The notes beneath the pieces are model-generated. The model saw nothing but the letters and a program-made list of their open reading frames with translations, did not search any database and had not been told where the DNA came from. A DNA stretch of 64,000 bases, taken from positions 1 through 64,000 of the forward strand of contig NZ_JACSWC010000433.1 in NCBI RefSeq assembly GCF_016888165.1, in the 5' to 3' direction. The stretch comes from Halomicronema sp. CCY15110. GTDB lineage: Bacteria; Cyanobacteriota; Cyanobacteriia; Phormidesmidales; Phormidesmidaceae. Numbering within the stretch: the stretch's first letter is position 1; each line of letters opens with the position of its first letter. Below are positions 10,624 to 20,761 of the stretch, in pieces. A program made the position numbers and the translations under genes.

Positions 10624-11259
10624 TTAATAAGGCATCAAAATACCGCGCAACTCACCACCCCGATTCATCGTGGTATGGATATCTGAGTAGAGTTGGCCAC
10701 TCTCCAACGCGGTGATTTGCTCAGCAGTGAGGGTGTATTCGCCTTGGGCATCGCCCCGACCAGCCCCCGTCATGGCCACATCCAGCGCATATTGAAAGGG
10801 GCCATTGCCGGTCGAGTCGCCTTGGTGAATGTGGAAGGCTGACGTAATGTTGGCATTGGGCGGATTCACCGGATCGGTGGCGTAATCGCGCATCGGACTC
10901 GACAGGCTGCTAAAGCTCCCGCGCACGACCAAGCGATCGCCCACCAAGACTGCCCCGACAGCACCCCGAGCATTGGCGTCTGGAGCATTGGGCACGACAT
11001 TTTTAGCACTCAAGACAGCGCCATACATCACCATCGAGGGGCTGGAAATTCCTTGGGCCAGCAAATCAGACTCCAGGGCAGCAAGGTCCGCATCTAACAT
11101 GCTGCCTGACGAAAATTGGACATCGGTAGTCGCCTGCCGCCACTGCGCTGGCACCATGGTTGACAGGTAACTAAAGGCCGGTGCCGTTAAGGTCACCAGC
11201 AAAAAACAGGTCCAAGCTGCCAAGAGAAAATGGCGTACTCGTTTTTGAGAATTCATCAT
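10624..11259 (-). CDS. Exported CHRD domain protein
   Basis: The 211-residue product starts with a basic tip and a hydrophobic signal or anchor segment (FLLAAWTCFLLVTLTAPAFSYL, residues about 11-32). It continues with a CHRD domain from about residue 75 to the end: SAKNVVPNAPDANARGAV, LVVRGSFSSLSSPM, AFHIHQGDSTGNGPFQYALDV and the closing LYSDIHTTMNRGGELRGIL. CHRD domains are beta-rich and found in secreted bacterial proteins and in animal chordin; their bacterial role is unknown. The gene stands upstream of the ECF sigma / anti-sigma pair on the same strand. CHRD and fasciclin-type proteins often accompany RskA-regulated sigma factors, so it may be a target or signal partner (inference). Confidence 0.88.
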   Translation of the reverse strand: MMNSQKRVRHFLLAAWTCFLLVTLTAPAFSYLSTMVPAQWRQATTDVQFSSGSMLDADLAALESDLLAQGISSPSMVMYGAVLSAKNVVPNAPDANARGAVGAVLVGDRLVVRGSFSSLSSPMRDYATDPVNPPNANITSAFHIHQGDSTGNGPFQYALDVAMTGAGRGDAQGEYTLTAEQITALESGQLYSDIHTTMNRGGELRGILMPY

Positions 11260-11561
11260 GATTACGTCAATTAGGGAATAACAATGAGCAAGCTCATAGG
11301 AGCTTGTTCACTGTTAGTACGCGGGTCATCCCAATTTGGATGCAGACTAGGTGATGGATTGTCCCTGGCCAGGTCAGAATGCAGGCAGCACCAGTCTCCT
11401 ATGCCGTTGGTTTTGACTTCCGATCGCGAGGCCATGCTGGGGGGGCGAGTTGAGCGGCGGCGGCCTAGTGTGTCGCTTCTAGATCGTGGTCGCGGCGGTC
11501 ATCAGCCCGGCTCAGCTCAGATCGGGAGGGCGATCGCGGTAGTCAGAGTTGGGGATAAACC
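11260..11561. other. Spacer without a supported gene
   Basis: The promoter of the CHRD gene should lie at the left end. One 100-codon open frame on the plus strand (11284-11586) is rich in Arg and Gly, lacks a ribosome-binding site and resembles nothing I know, so it is left out. The right end passes into the copy of the dxr leader. Confidence 0.5.
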
Positions 11562-11713
11562 CCAGAAAATTGTCAATTGCGAATGACCTGCCCTCTGGTA
11601 ACACCGTGAAAGCGATTACTTTGCTCAGCTTCACTGGTTCCATTGGCACGCCAACTCTGAACATTTTGGAATCTCACCCCGAAGATTTTCGCCTAGTGGG
11701 GATCACCGCTGGC
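11562..11713 (+). pseudogene. Truncated second copy of the dxr leader and first 36 codons
   Basis: These 152 bp align without a gap to 15633-15784, the leader and start of the intact dxr gene, with about 25 differences by hand count (about 84% identity). The copy begins at a GTG (11606) and would encode [20 protein letters not shown] and on to GITAG before a TGA at 11714. Most differences within the codons are at third positions, so this looks like a diverged homologue and not a fresh duplication. Similarity ends abruptly at the stop, where a fragment of another gene begins. The remainder of dxr is missing, so the fragment cannot be functional. Confidence 0.88.
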
Positions 11714-11717
11714 TGAG

Positions 11718-11877
11718 ACCATTCACAATACCGAATATCGGCAAGATGCAGTGTGAGGGGCGAGCTGATTTGGGTGTAGATATTGAAACCCGGTAGGCGA
11801 TCGCCTCGACAACGCTAACCACCGCATGACCCTCAACAACGTCGATGGTGAAGATCGATGGTGAAGATAGCTATTAA
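11718..11877 (+). pseudogene. Degenerate copy of the 3' half of the small acidic gene (8602-8820)
   Basis: The first codons give TIHNTEYRQDAV against TAQSAEYRQDAV in the intact gene. After a decayed middle, 11800-11860 is almost identical to the end of that gene (the stretch encoding LDNANHLMTLNNVDGED, with H-R for H-L). The copy has an internal stop, and a 13-bp tandem duplication of cgatggtgaagat shifts the frame near the end. It is joined directly to the dxr fragment before it. It is a relic of a paralogue. Confidence 0.85.
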
Positions 11878-12009
11878 ACAATCCTTAAGCCTTAAGCGTG
11901 CTTGCGACTTTGCTCGTCATATGACGACAATCGGCATCAGCTTTAATCCATTTCAAAGTTGATCCCGATTGCGATCAAGGAAGGATTCCGGTGGCGCTAG
12001 TCCCCGGTC

Positions 12010-12309
12010 TTAGCGAGTTGCCGACAGTTGTGGTTTTGGGGGCTCTAGCTTGATGCTGATATCCTGCTCTGCCTGACTGAGGTCGTTTGCTCGTGCCAAC
12101 AAAGACGCTTCGGTCGGGAGTTGCAGCCGCGAGGCCCAAGATATTCGTTCTAGCATCTGAATAAACAGAAACGTCGGGTCAGGAAGATAAGCGACTGTGC
12201 CGTTCCGTAAGGTAATGCCGTGGCGACTGGAATGAGCGATCGCATGGTGTAGATTGTGCCAACCTTCGCCCAGGGTGAGCACTGCAACCCATCGCGACAG
12301 CGACAACAA
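12010..12309 (-). pseudogene. C-terminal remnant of a DesC-type acyl-lipid desaturase
   Basis: The open frame gives SRWVAVLTLGEGWHNLHHAIAHSSRHG near its start. GEGWHNxHH with a following RHG is the third histidine box of delta-9 (DesC-like) acyl-CoA/acyl-lipid desaturases. The first two histidine boxes and the membrane helices are absent, because a stop codon lies three codons upstream of the remnant's first TTG. About 95 C-terminal residues are left, the last 45 being tail. It points away from the intact desaturase at 14349 and belongs to a different subfamily. It is a broken gene inside the rearranged zone. Confidence 0.82.
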
Positions 12310-12338
12310 TGATTAGCGACCCGCGAGGATTTGGAAGG

Positions 12339-12396
12339 TCTAAATCGAAGCCTTACTCTCAGAAATACACCCCGACCTTTTCATCTCAAGCTCCTT
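12339..12396. repeat. 58-bp direct repeat, copy 1 (upstream of the methyltransferase)
   Basis: An ungapped 58-bp match to 14233-14290, about 74% identical by hand count and differing mostly by transitions. It lies 302 bp before the methyltransferase start, and copy 2 lies 58 bp before the desaturase start. Both strands can be translated without a stop for part of it (plus: TLRNTPR vs TLRNIPR; minus: ISES followed by a stop in both copies). It may be a shared regulatory element or two copies of a dead gene end; I cannot decide. Confidence 0.6.
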
Positions 12397-12697
12397 CGCA
12401 GATCAACATTGTCAGCATTCTTTTCTCGCCACAGGATAATTATTCGATTTGTAAACTTTAATAAATCTATGTTTTTTCAGCATTTTTTGGTAAATACAAA
12501 AAAATTATGGTCATAAGATTGAATGAAGCTTTGATGGGTTTCTCTATATGAGAGGGGCTCGTCTAGCTGATATTTAAAATTTAGTTTGAATCAAGACCTT
12601 TCGGAGTATTGAGCCTTCTGGGGAATGGTGGGGTTGCCATGTTCAAAATAATGACAGGTGTCTTGCTCTGGATTGAAATAAAATTTGGGAAAATAAG
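12397..12697. other. AT-rich leader region of the methyltransferase
   Basis: About 300 bp with no supported gene. It is much richer in A and T than the rest of the window (for example the stretch 12470-12520) and should contain the promoter. No strong Shine-Dalgarno sequence precedes the ATG at 12698. Open frames at 12331-12516 and 12609-12797 lack protein-like features. Confidence 0.5.
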
Positions 12698-13966
12698 ATG
12701 TCTCTATTCCTACAATATCCACAAGAGAGAAGTCTCCCGTCGATCAAGCCTGATTCAACTAGCCAATTATTGTTGGATCAAAACATTCATCTCCTGACAG
12801 AACAGGAGGCAGCAAGGGGGGCGCAACCTTGGGATATTATTTGCCAAACAGGTCAGGTACAACATGTCCTAAATCAATTTAAGCGATTTAAGACTCTTGG
12901 GCTAGGTAATACTTATGCTCAAGCGTTATGGCGCTGCGATCGTATTGATTTACTGTCTAAGCGCCTGTTTGCCCTTAACTTTGATAAACCAGCCAACTCA
13001 ATTTTATTTGAGATGCCTAATTCTTTCCAGTTGTTGCTAGAGCAGTTTTTATACAAGGTCTTCAATATTTCCTTGATCCGCCAAAGAGATGTTGCCAAAA
13101 ACCACTATGACCTGCCCACTGAGTTGTATGAGGGATTCCTAGGGGAAACCATGAAATACACCACTGGAGATTGGACTAGCCTGGAGCCAATCTCCGCAAA
13201 TCTTTCAGCAGCTCAGTTTCAAAATCTTGATTACTGGTTCAACGAACTGCAAATTAAAGATGGCGATGTGATTCTAGATTGTGGCTGTGGTTGGGGTACT
13301 CTACCTGATTATTTGAAGCATCGGGCTGATGTCACTTACATTGGCATCACGATTTCTGATGTGCAAATTGGCTATTGCCGCTCTAAGTTTAAAGGCTTAG
13401 ACAAATACTATTTCTATAATCATAGTTACCATGATCGCTACCCGGAATTGCTCTCTCAAGTGGGTGTCGACCAAATTACTAAGTGTATTTTCCTGGAAAC
13501 AATAGAACATGGCGGCGTTCGTAATTGGCCCCACATTCTCAAGCACGTTCGTGAGGTGCTCTCACCTCAAGGTCTGCTAGGCATTCAAACGATTGGCGCG
13601 GAACATCCCAACCTAGTTTGTGATCCTTACATTAACCGCTACATTTTTCAACATCTCTCGATCGGCTCACCGTCAGAGTTGGGTCAAGCGATTGAAAGAA
13701 ATCGCCAGTTTGTGAAGTTAAAAGAGCACAACATTGGTCATCATTACCCGGCTACTCTGCGTGCCTGGAATGACCTCTTCCAAAGAAATTGGACTAAGAT
13801 TCAACCCCACATTCAGCATATTTTAGATACGACTCCTTTTGATAATGTCGAAGCGTGGAAGCGTCATTGGGAATTTTATCTGCTTCTCTGCGTGGGAGCC
13901 TTTGAAGCTGGTACTTACCCCCAGGTTTATCAGCTCACGGCCAAACCCAACTTTTTCTTCAAGTAG
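12698..13966 (+). CDS. CFA-synthase-like SAM-dependent methyltransferase
   Basis: This 422-residue protein resembles cyclopropane-fatty-acyl-phospholipid synthases and mycolic-acid methyltransferases. Residues about 130-160 carry the NHYDLPTELYEGFLG and MKYTTGDW motif of that family. The SAM site is DCGCGWGTL near residue 194, followed by GITISDVQIGYC. A later IETIEHGG/LLGIQTIG segment and the typical C-terminal WEFYLLLCVGAFEAG complete the fold. Family members add a methylene or methyl group to the double bond of an acyl chain on a lipid. Downstream on the same strand, 382 bp on, is a fatty-acid desaturase, so the two may act on one lipid in turn (inference). The gene is AT-richer than its surroundings and free of HIP1 sites, suggesting transfer. 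Confidence 0.9.
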   Translation: MSLFLQYPQERSLPSIKPDSTSQLLLDQNIHLLTEQEAARGAQPWDIICQTGQVQHVLNQFKRFKTLGLGNTYAQALWRCDRIDLLSKRLFALNFDKPANSILFEMPNSFQLLLEQFLYKVFNISLIRQRDVAKNHYDLPTELYEGFLGETMKYTTGDWTSLEPISANLSAAQFQNLDYWFNELQIKDGDVILDCGCGWGTLPDYLKHRADVTYIGITISDVQIGYCRSKFKGLDKYYFYNHSYHDRYPELLSQVGVDQITKCIFLETIEHGGVRNWPHILKHVREVLSPQGLLGIQTIGAEHPNLVCDPYINRYIFQHLSIGSPSELGQAIERNRQFVKLKEHNIGHHYPATLRAWNDLFQRNWTKIQPHIQHILDTTPFDNVEAWKRHWEFYLLLCVGAFEAGTYPQVYQLTAKPNFFFK

Positions 13967-14348
13967 AGGCAGCAGACTAATACCGCAGATAACCTATGTC
14001 TGCCAATATGTCTGCCAATGTCTTAGAGTATGACAGAGTTTTTGCATGGCAATTGAAGTAAGTGCAATGGTCTCGACATCATCACCCTGAGCATTCATGT
14101 TCACCACCTTTGCACAATCCTTAACACGTTGTGGGATAGTCGTGGCTCGGTGTAACTCTCGTCAGGTGCGGTCTTTTCCTCAGGAGTGAGAACACATGCA
14201 ATCGCATTCCCATCAGTTGCCCTCGCTGCCGATCTAAATCAAAGTTGTACTCTCCGAAATATACCTCGACTTTCTTACCCCAAACCACTTGGCATATGTT
14301 TTTCGGTCAGAATCCAGGCTATATTATTTCTACCTATTTTTGTGACCA
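13967..14348. other. Spacer between methyltransferase and desaturase
   Basis: The 382-bp gap holds two tandem copies of the 12-mer atgtctgccaat (13996-14019) just after the methyltransferase, and copy 2 of the 58-bp repeat near its right end. No gene is supported; the 79-codon frame at 14186-14425 overlaps the desaturase start and looks spurious. The size of the gap implies that the desaturase has its own promoter. Confidence 0.5.
14233..14290. repeat. 58-bp direct repeat, copy 2 (upstream of the desaturase)
   Basis: Partner of 12339-12396, about 74% identical over 58 positions without gaps, both copies starting tctaaatc. It ends 58 bp before the desaturase ATG, at a promoter-like distance. 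Confidence 0.6.
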
Positions 14349-15491
14349 ATGAATTTAAAAAGTCAAATCGACTATATCTCACAGCCAGAGTATGCCAAAA
14401 AACTTCGGCCTCTGATGCCACCTGAGGCTTTCCAGCCCAACTCGAACAACGTGCTTATTTTATTGATCAACGGTCTGATCTTGATCTGTGGATGGGGCAT
14501 CGCGAGTCGCCTTGACCAATGGGATTGGCGCTTGTGGTGGCTGTTTTTGCCGTTCTCATTAATTATGGGAAACAGCATTGTTGTTTCTTTGTTTTGTACC
14601 CATGATATCCTGCACAGCAAAGTCATTAGAAATGCTAGATTACGGCAACTCCTTGGCCTTCTAGGACTAACTATGCTGTGGACGCCGCCGACTTTTTGGA
14701 AGGCTGTCCATAACCGCGAGCATCATAACAAAAGTAATTCTCTACATGATCCTGATAGAAACTATCTATCCAGCCATCCTCAGAATTGGGGTAAGCGCAT
14801 CCAGGATCTTTTCGTCCCTTCCAACGAAGTAAATCCTTTGTGGCTCATCATTGGGATGGCCAATGCTTGGGGTGTTCACACCTTTCGCAATCTCAGTTCA
14901 GTCCTCTTGTTTAACAACGGTGAAGCCCAATATCCGGTGGTATCTTTCCGCGTGAGCGCCAAAGAGCGGCGAGCCATCGCACTTGAGTTGGCGATGATGG
15001 CGTTGCTGCATGTCGGCATTTTATCCTACTTGGGATGGCATCCGATAAAATTGATTTTGAGCTATTTTTTGCCGATTTGGATTGGATATTCGGGTGCTTT
15101 GTTTTACATATATACAAATCACATGGCCTGCCGCATGACCCCGGTCAACGATCCCCTAATCAATAGCATTTCCCTGCGTGTACCCAAAATATTTGATGTG
15201 CTTCATCTGAATTTTTCTTATCATACAGAGCACCACATTTTTCCAGGAATGAATTCAGACTACTATCCTGTTTTGCAGCAGCTTTTATTAACTCATTATC
15301 CTGAGCGATTTAATTTACTGTCGGCGCAGGAGGCGTGGAAGATACTGTTAACCACACCTCGGCATTATCTGGATGAAAATACGTTCACCACTTGGTCTGA
15401 AGAATATTCAGTAACGTGCCCGTTGTCCTCACGGGCACCGTCGGTTAGCAACGGCGACATCGAGACTAGTCCTCAGACTTTAACACTTTAG
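14349..15491 (+). CDS. Membrane fatty-acid desaturase family protein
   Basis: A 380-residue di-iron desaturase (FA_desaturase superfamily). Its three histidine boxes are HDILH (about residues 84-88), HNREHH (121-126) and HTEHH followed by IFP (about 291-295). Hydrophobic segments include LILLINGLILICGWGIA near 35 and LWWLFLPFSLIMGNSIVVSLF just before box 1. Enzymes of this class bind two irons and put a double bond or hydroxyl on an acyl or related chain, taking electrons from ferredoxin in cyanobacteria. It is not close to the standard DesA/B/C/D types as far as I can judge, so the substrate is open. It shares low GC and a 58-bp upstream repeat with the methyltransferase before it. Confidence 0.9.
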   Translation: MNLKSQIDYISQPEYAKKLRPLMPPEAFQPNSNNVLILLINGLILICGWGIASRLDQWDWRLWWLFLPFSLIMGNSIVVSLFCTHDILHSKVIRNARLRQLLGLLGLTMLWTPPTFWKAVHNREHHNKSNSLHDPDRNYLSSHPQNWGKRIQDLFVPSNEVNPLWLIIGMANAWGVHTFRNLSSVLLFNNGEAQYPVVSFRVSAKERRAIALELAMMALLHVGILSYLGWHPIKLILSYFLPIWIGYSGALFYIYTNHMACRMTPVNDPLINSISLRVPKIFDVLHLNFSYHTEHHIFPGMNSDYYPVLQQLLLTHYPERFNLLSAQEAWKILLTTPRHYLDENTFTTWSEEYSVTCPLSSRAPSVSNGDIETSPQTLTL

Positions 15492-15632
15492 GAAATCGTG
15501 AGATTGCTTGCAGTTTTCTGGGGCAAGTCACGCACCATTTTTATTAGTCAGGCTAGGCAAAAAGTTGGTTGCACTCCGAATAAATCGCCTGCTCGAGTTT
15601 CGAGTAGCCGATCTAAAAGTTCGGTTCAGAGT

Positions 15633-15784
15633 CCAGGAAATTGTAAATTGGAGATGACCTGCACTCTGGTAACACTGTGAAAGCGATTACTCTGCTCGGC
15701 TCCACCGGCTCCATTGGCACGCAAACCCTAGATATTTTGGAATCACATCCTGAAGACTTTCGCTTAGTGGGGATTGCGGCTGGC
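15633..15784 (+). repeat. Right copy of the 152-bp direct repeat (start of intact dxr)
   Basis: The leader and first 36 codons of dxr, matched without gaps by 11562-11713. The two copies bracket the low-GC lipid island about 3.9 kb apart. Because the upstream 44 non-coding bases are as well conserved as the coding part, the duplicated unit included the dxr promoter or leader. Confidence 0.85.
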
Positions 15785-16861
15785 AACAATGTGGAGCTGC
15801 TAGTCCAGCAGGTGCGCCAGTTCAAACCTGAGATAGTCGCCATCTGCAACGAAAGCAAGCTGGATGACCTCAAAACAGCGATCGCTGATCTCGATCCTCA
15901 GCCGATTATTCTGGCTGGGGATGACGGCGTGGTGGAGGTGGCGCGGTACGGGGACGCAGAAGCTGTGATCACGGGAATTGTCGGCTGTGCCGGATTGCTG
16001 CCGACGCTGGCGGCGATCGAGGCGGGAAAAGACATCGCCCTGGCGAATAAAGAAACCTTGATTGCTGGCGGCCCTGTCGTGCTCCCCCTGGTGGAAAAGC
16101 ATGGTGTCAAGCTGTTGCCTGCGGACTCGGAACATTCCGCCATCTTCCAGTGTTTGCAGGGGGTGCCCGATCGCGGTCTGCGACGCATTATCCTGACTGC
16201 TTCGGGCGGCGCGTTCCGGGATTGGCCGGTGGAAAAGCTGCCCCAAGTCACCGTGTCCGATGCGCTGAAACATCCCAACTGGAGCATGGGCCGCAAGATT
16301 ACCGTGGACTCTGCCACGTTGATGAATAAAGGGCTGGAGGTGATCGAAGCGCACTATCTCTTCGGCCAAGACTATAACGACATCGACATCGTCATCCATC
16401 CCCAGAGCATCATTCATTCTCTGATCGAATTGCAAGACACCTCGGTGCTGGCCCAATTGGGTTGGCCGGATATGCGGCTGCCGCTGCTGTACGCCATTTC
16501 CTGGCCCGATCGCGTTTACACCGATTGGGAACCGCTGGATTTGGTCAAAGCGGGCACTCTCACCTTCCGGGAACCCGACCACACTAAGTATCCCTGTATG
16601 GATTTGGCTTACGCGGCGGGACGCGCGGGCGGCACCATGACCGCAGTGCTCAACGCGGCCAACGAACAGGCGGTGGAGCTGTTCTTGGATGAACAGATTG
16701 GCTATTTGGACATTGCCAAGGTGATTGAGCGGGTGTGCGATCGCCATCGCGATGATCTGGTGGCCCAGCCCGTTTTGTCAGATATTTTGACCGTCGATCA
16801 GTGGGCGCGTCGCGAAGCTGTGGCCGCCAGCAAAAATCTCACGTCTCCCGTGATGGCCTGA
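15677..16861 (+). CDS. dxr: 1-deoxy-D-xylulose 5-phosphate reductoisomerase
   Basis: DXR converts DXP to 2-C-methyl-D-erythritol 4-phosphate with NADPH, the first committed step of the MEP isoprenoid pathway. The 394-residue protein starts at GTG with [21 protein letters not shown], the NADPH-binding motif. It then has [12 protein letters not shown], the substrate and metal-site segments [17 protein letters not shown] and LTASGGAF, and [29 protein letters not shown] in the catalytic domain. A small membrane-protein gene follows after 15 bp. A truncated copy of its leader and first codons lies 4 kb upstream, which marks this gene's 5' end as an integration or rearrangement point. Confidence 0.97.
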   Translation: MKAITLLGSTGSIGTQTLDILESHPEDFRLVGIAAGNNVELLVQQVRQFKPEIVAICNESKLDDLKTAIADLDPQPIILAGDDGVVEVARYGDAEAVITGIVGCAGLLPTLAAIEAGKDIALANKETLIAGGPVVLPLVEKHGVKLLPADSEHSAIFQCLQGVPDRGLRRIILTASGGAFRDWPVEKLPQVTVSDALKHPNWSMGRKITVDSATLMNKGLEVIEAHYLFGQDYNDIDIVIHPQSIIHSLIELQDTSVLAQLGWPDMRLPLLYAISWPDRVYTDWEPLDLVKAGTLTFREPDHTKYPCMDLAYAAGRAGGTMTAVLNAANEQAVELFLDEQIGYLDIAKVIERVCDRHRDDLVAQPVLSDILTVDQWARREAVAASKNLTSPVMA

Positions 16862-16876
16862 ATTTAGGATTACTCG

Positions 16877-17083
16877 ATGGAAATCGCGATCGTTATCGGC
16901 ATCTTAATCATTCTGTTTCTCGTGACGACTTGGGTGCTTAAAGTCGTGCGGGCGACGCTGAGGCTCGCAATTCTAATCGCGATCGGGTTGCTGGCACTGT
17001 TGATCGTGGGCATTGGCCCCCAAACCATCTGGGAGCAGTTGCAAAACTGGCTGCCGGGTTTCGAGCCCGCCAATCCGCCGTGA
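16877..17083 (+). CDS. Small membrane protein of unknown function
   Basis: A 68-residue protein made of two hydrophobic helices: IAIVIGILIILFLVTTWVL, then a short basic turn KVVRATLR, then LAILIAIGLLALLIVGIG. A polar tail ends NWLPGFEPANPP. It lies 15 bp after dxr on the same strand and is probably cotranscribed. I recognise no family; small two-helix proteins of this kind are common in cyanobacteria. HIP1-like sequence within the gene agrees with it being native. Confidence 0.65.
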   Translation: MEIAIVIGILIILFLVTTWVLKVVRATLRLAILIAIGLLALLIVGIGPQTIWEQLQNWLPGFEPANPP

Positions 17084-17176
17084 AGGTTTGACCAAGACTC
17101 GGGACGCACTCGACATCAAGTTATCGGTTTCTGTTCGCCACTGACTCAGCCACCCACCCGATAACTCAGCCACTGG

Positions 17177-17210
17177 CTACAAGTAGGAGCTTAATTTACC
17201 CGTCAAGCTC

Positions 17211-17220
<10 letters not shown>
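17177..17220 (-). terminator. Inverted repeat at the end of sdhA
   Basis: Arms of 16 bp with one mismatch (ctacaagtaggagctt at 17177-17192, 17205-17220) and a 12-nt loop. The right arm contains the sdhA stop codon. No U-run follows, so it is a terminator or mRNA 3' protector by position. Confidence 0.55.
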
Positions 17221-19121
<1,901 letters not shown>

Positions 19122-19354
19122 GGTGCTAGCAAACTTCTACAATGACTTGGCAAGGCTAGGTGAAGGCGGCCCAGACGCCCCGCGATCGCCCACCTCATTA
19201 CTATAAATCTTGGGCTGGGGAGCGGCTGGAGAGTAATCGACTGAAGGCCGCGATCGCCCTGGCCTCAGTAACAAAACAACGCAAACCATGGCGGCTGCCG
19301 GTCATGCTGAGCCAGCCAGTCGCTGGATTTTTCCAGGCCGCTGGTCAACCGACT

Positions 19355-20761
19355 TTAAGGCTGTGAAGAGATACTGGCTTCAATCACCGCACCGTCATCG
19401 GCATCGCCATGGTGAGTTTTGACCCATTTCAATCGTTTGGGTCGAATCGCCATGCGGCACGTCACCGTTGCCACCACCACCAACCAATGGGTCATATAAA
19501 TCATGCCCCGCACGGTTTGCACCAGTAATGAAAAGAGGGAAGCGCTTTGACTGCGCCGCAGGCCCTGGGCCATGCCCACCGTGGCAAAGATGGCCGCCGC
19601 ACTGGATAAAGGCACGAGCATGGGGGGCCGCTGGCGCGCGATCGCTAACATTAGATCGGGCAGCGCCGCCGTCGGCAACCCGTACTGAATCATCCAAAAA
19701 ATCGCTAAGTCCAAGGTCTTGCCCCAGCCCAAACGACGCGGCGTCAGTAGCCGCCAGTAGTCCAAATAGCGCTGGTAGCCTCCTTCGGCCCAACGGTTGC
19801 GCTGGTGCCAGAGCGAAATTGCCTGCGTGACGCCCTCTTCTCGCACCGCTGGCGACATCACCAGCGGCACATCCCAGCCGTTGACGTGTAGTTTCAGCGT
19901 CAAATCCAAATCATCCGTGATGGTCTCTTCATTCCAGCCACCACATTGTTCCAGGGCGGTTCGACGCACAAACTGGCCGTTGCCCCGCAATTCACCGATG
20001 CCCCCCAGGGCATTCCGTTTGAATTGGCAGTAGGCGTCAAACGCCATTTCCGCCACTTGGCCCCGCGTCCAAAAGTTTTGGGTGCCGTTGGCGATCGCCT
20101 TCCGCAATTGCACTGCCCCCACCAGCTCTTGCTGAAAGAGAGGCACCACTCGCCGCACACTATCCGGCGGAATTTGCGCATCCGCATCAAACACCAGCAA
20201 AATTGAGCCCGGCGTCATCGGCCACACCTGATTTAACGCGCCTGACTTACCCCCAGTGGCGGTTTCGCCCCGATGGATGACGTGCAGATTGTTATGGGCT
20301 TGGGCCAGCTGGTCCATCAGTGGCCCCGTCCCGTCAGTGCTGTTGTCGTCAATCAGCCAAATATCCAAGCGGGTGGAGGGATAATCGATCGCGGTCAACG
20401 AATTAACTAACCGCTGAATCACTCGCACTTCATTTTTAGCCGCCACCAAAATCGACACCGTTGGCCACTGGCTGAGATGGCTGGCGGTGCGCTCACTGGG
20501 GGGAGTATCTTGCCAACTCGGCAACGCGGCGGGCGCGGCGGGCGGCACCCGCAGCAACACGCGCACCAAATGCACCCCAATCAGCAGCGCAAAACCGTAG
20601 ACCAACCACTGGCCCCAAACCACCAGATGCAACATCGCGGTGAACGCCCAAACGGTTACTAACGCGATCGCCGCCTTGAGTCGCCGCCGCTCATAGCGAT
20701 CAAAATCATCGGCTGCCAACGGAGGTAAATTCACCGAATTGCCCTTAAACCCATTCAACAT
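19355..20761 (-). CDS. Membrane-bound family 2 glycosyltransferase
   Basis: A 468-residue processive-type GT2 enzyme. Two N-terminal helices (residues about 28-70) precede the GT-A domain (SILVAAKNEVRVIQRLVNSL, IWLIDDNSTDGT). The metal-binding DAD is in ILLVFDADAQIP. The acceptor-site region is GNGQFVRR...ITDDLDL, and the QxxRW-type motif is WHQRNRWAEGG. Three or more C-terminal helices follow. The QxxRW motif marks beta-polysaccharide synthases of the BcsA/NodC type or their non-processive relatives, so a role in an exported glycan or glycolipid is likely; the sugar is unknown. It is monocistronic on the minus strand. Confidence 0.9.
   Translation of the reverse strand: MLNGFKGNSVNLPPLAADDFDRYERRRLKAAIALVTVWAFTAMLHLVVWGQWLVYGFALLIGVHLVRVLLRVPPAAPAALPSWQDTPPSERTASHLSQWPTVSILVAAKNEVRVIQRLVNSLTAIDYPSTRLDIWLIDDNSTDGTGPLMDQLAQAHNNLHVIHRGETATGGKSGALNQVWPMTPGSILLVFDADAQIPPDSVRRVVPLFQQELVGAVQLRKAIANGTQNFWTRGQVAEMAFDAYCQFKRNALGGIGELRGNGQFVRRTALEQCGGWNEETITDDLDLTLKLHVNGWDVPLVMSPAVREEGVTQAISLWHQRNRWAEGGYQRYLDYWRLLTPRRLGWGKTLDLAIFWMIQYGLPTAALPDLMLAIARQRPPMLVPLSSAAAIFATVGMAQGLRRSQSASLFSLLVQTVRGMIYMTHWLVVVATVTCRMAIRPKRLKWVKTHHGDADDGAVIEASISSQP

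Noticed and set aside
11284-11586. 100-codon frame on the plus strand
   Set aside because: Arg/Gly-rich with no known relative; it runs into the dxr leader copy out of frame.
15800-16747. 315-codon frame opposite dxr
   Set aside because: Antisense shadow of dxr; the plus-strand protein is unmistakable.
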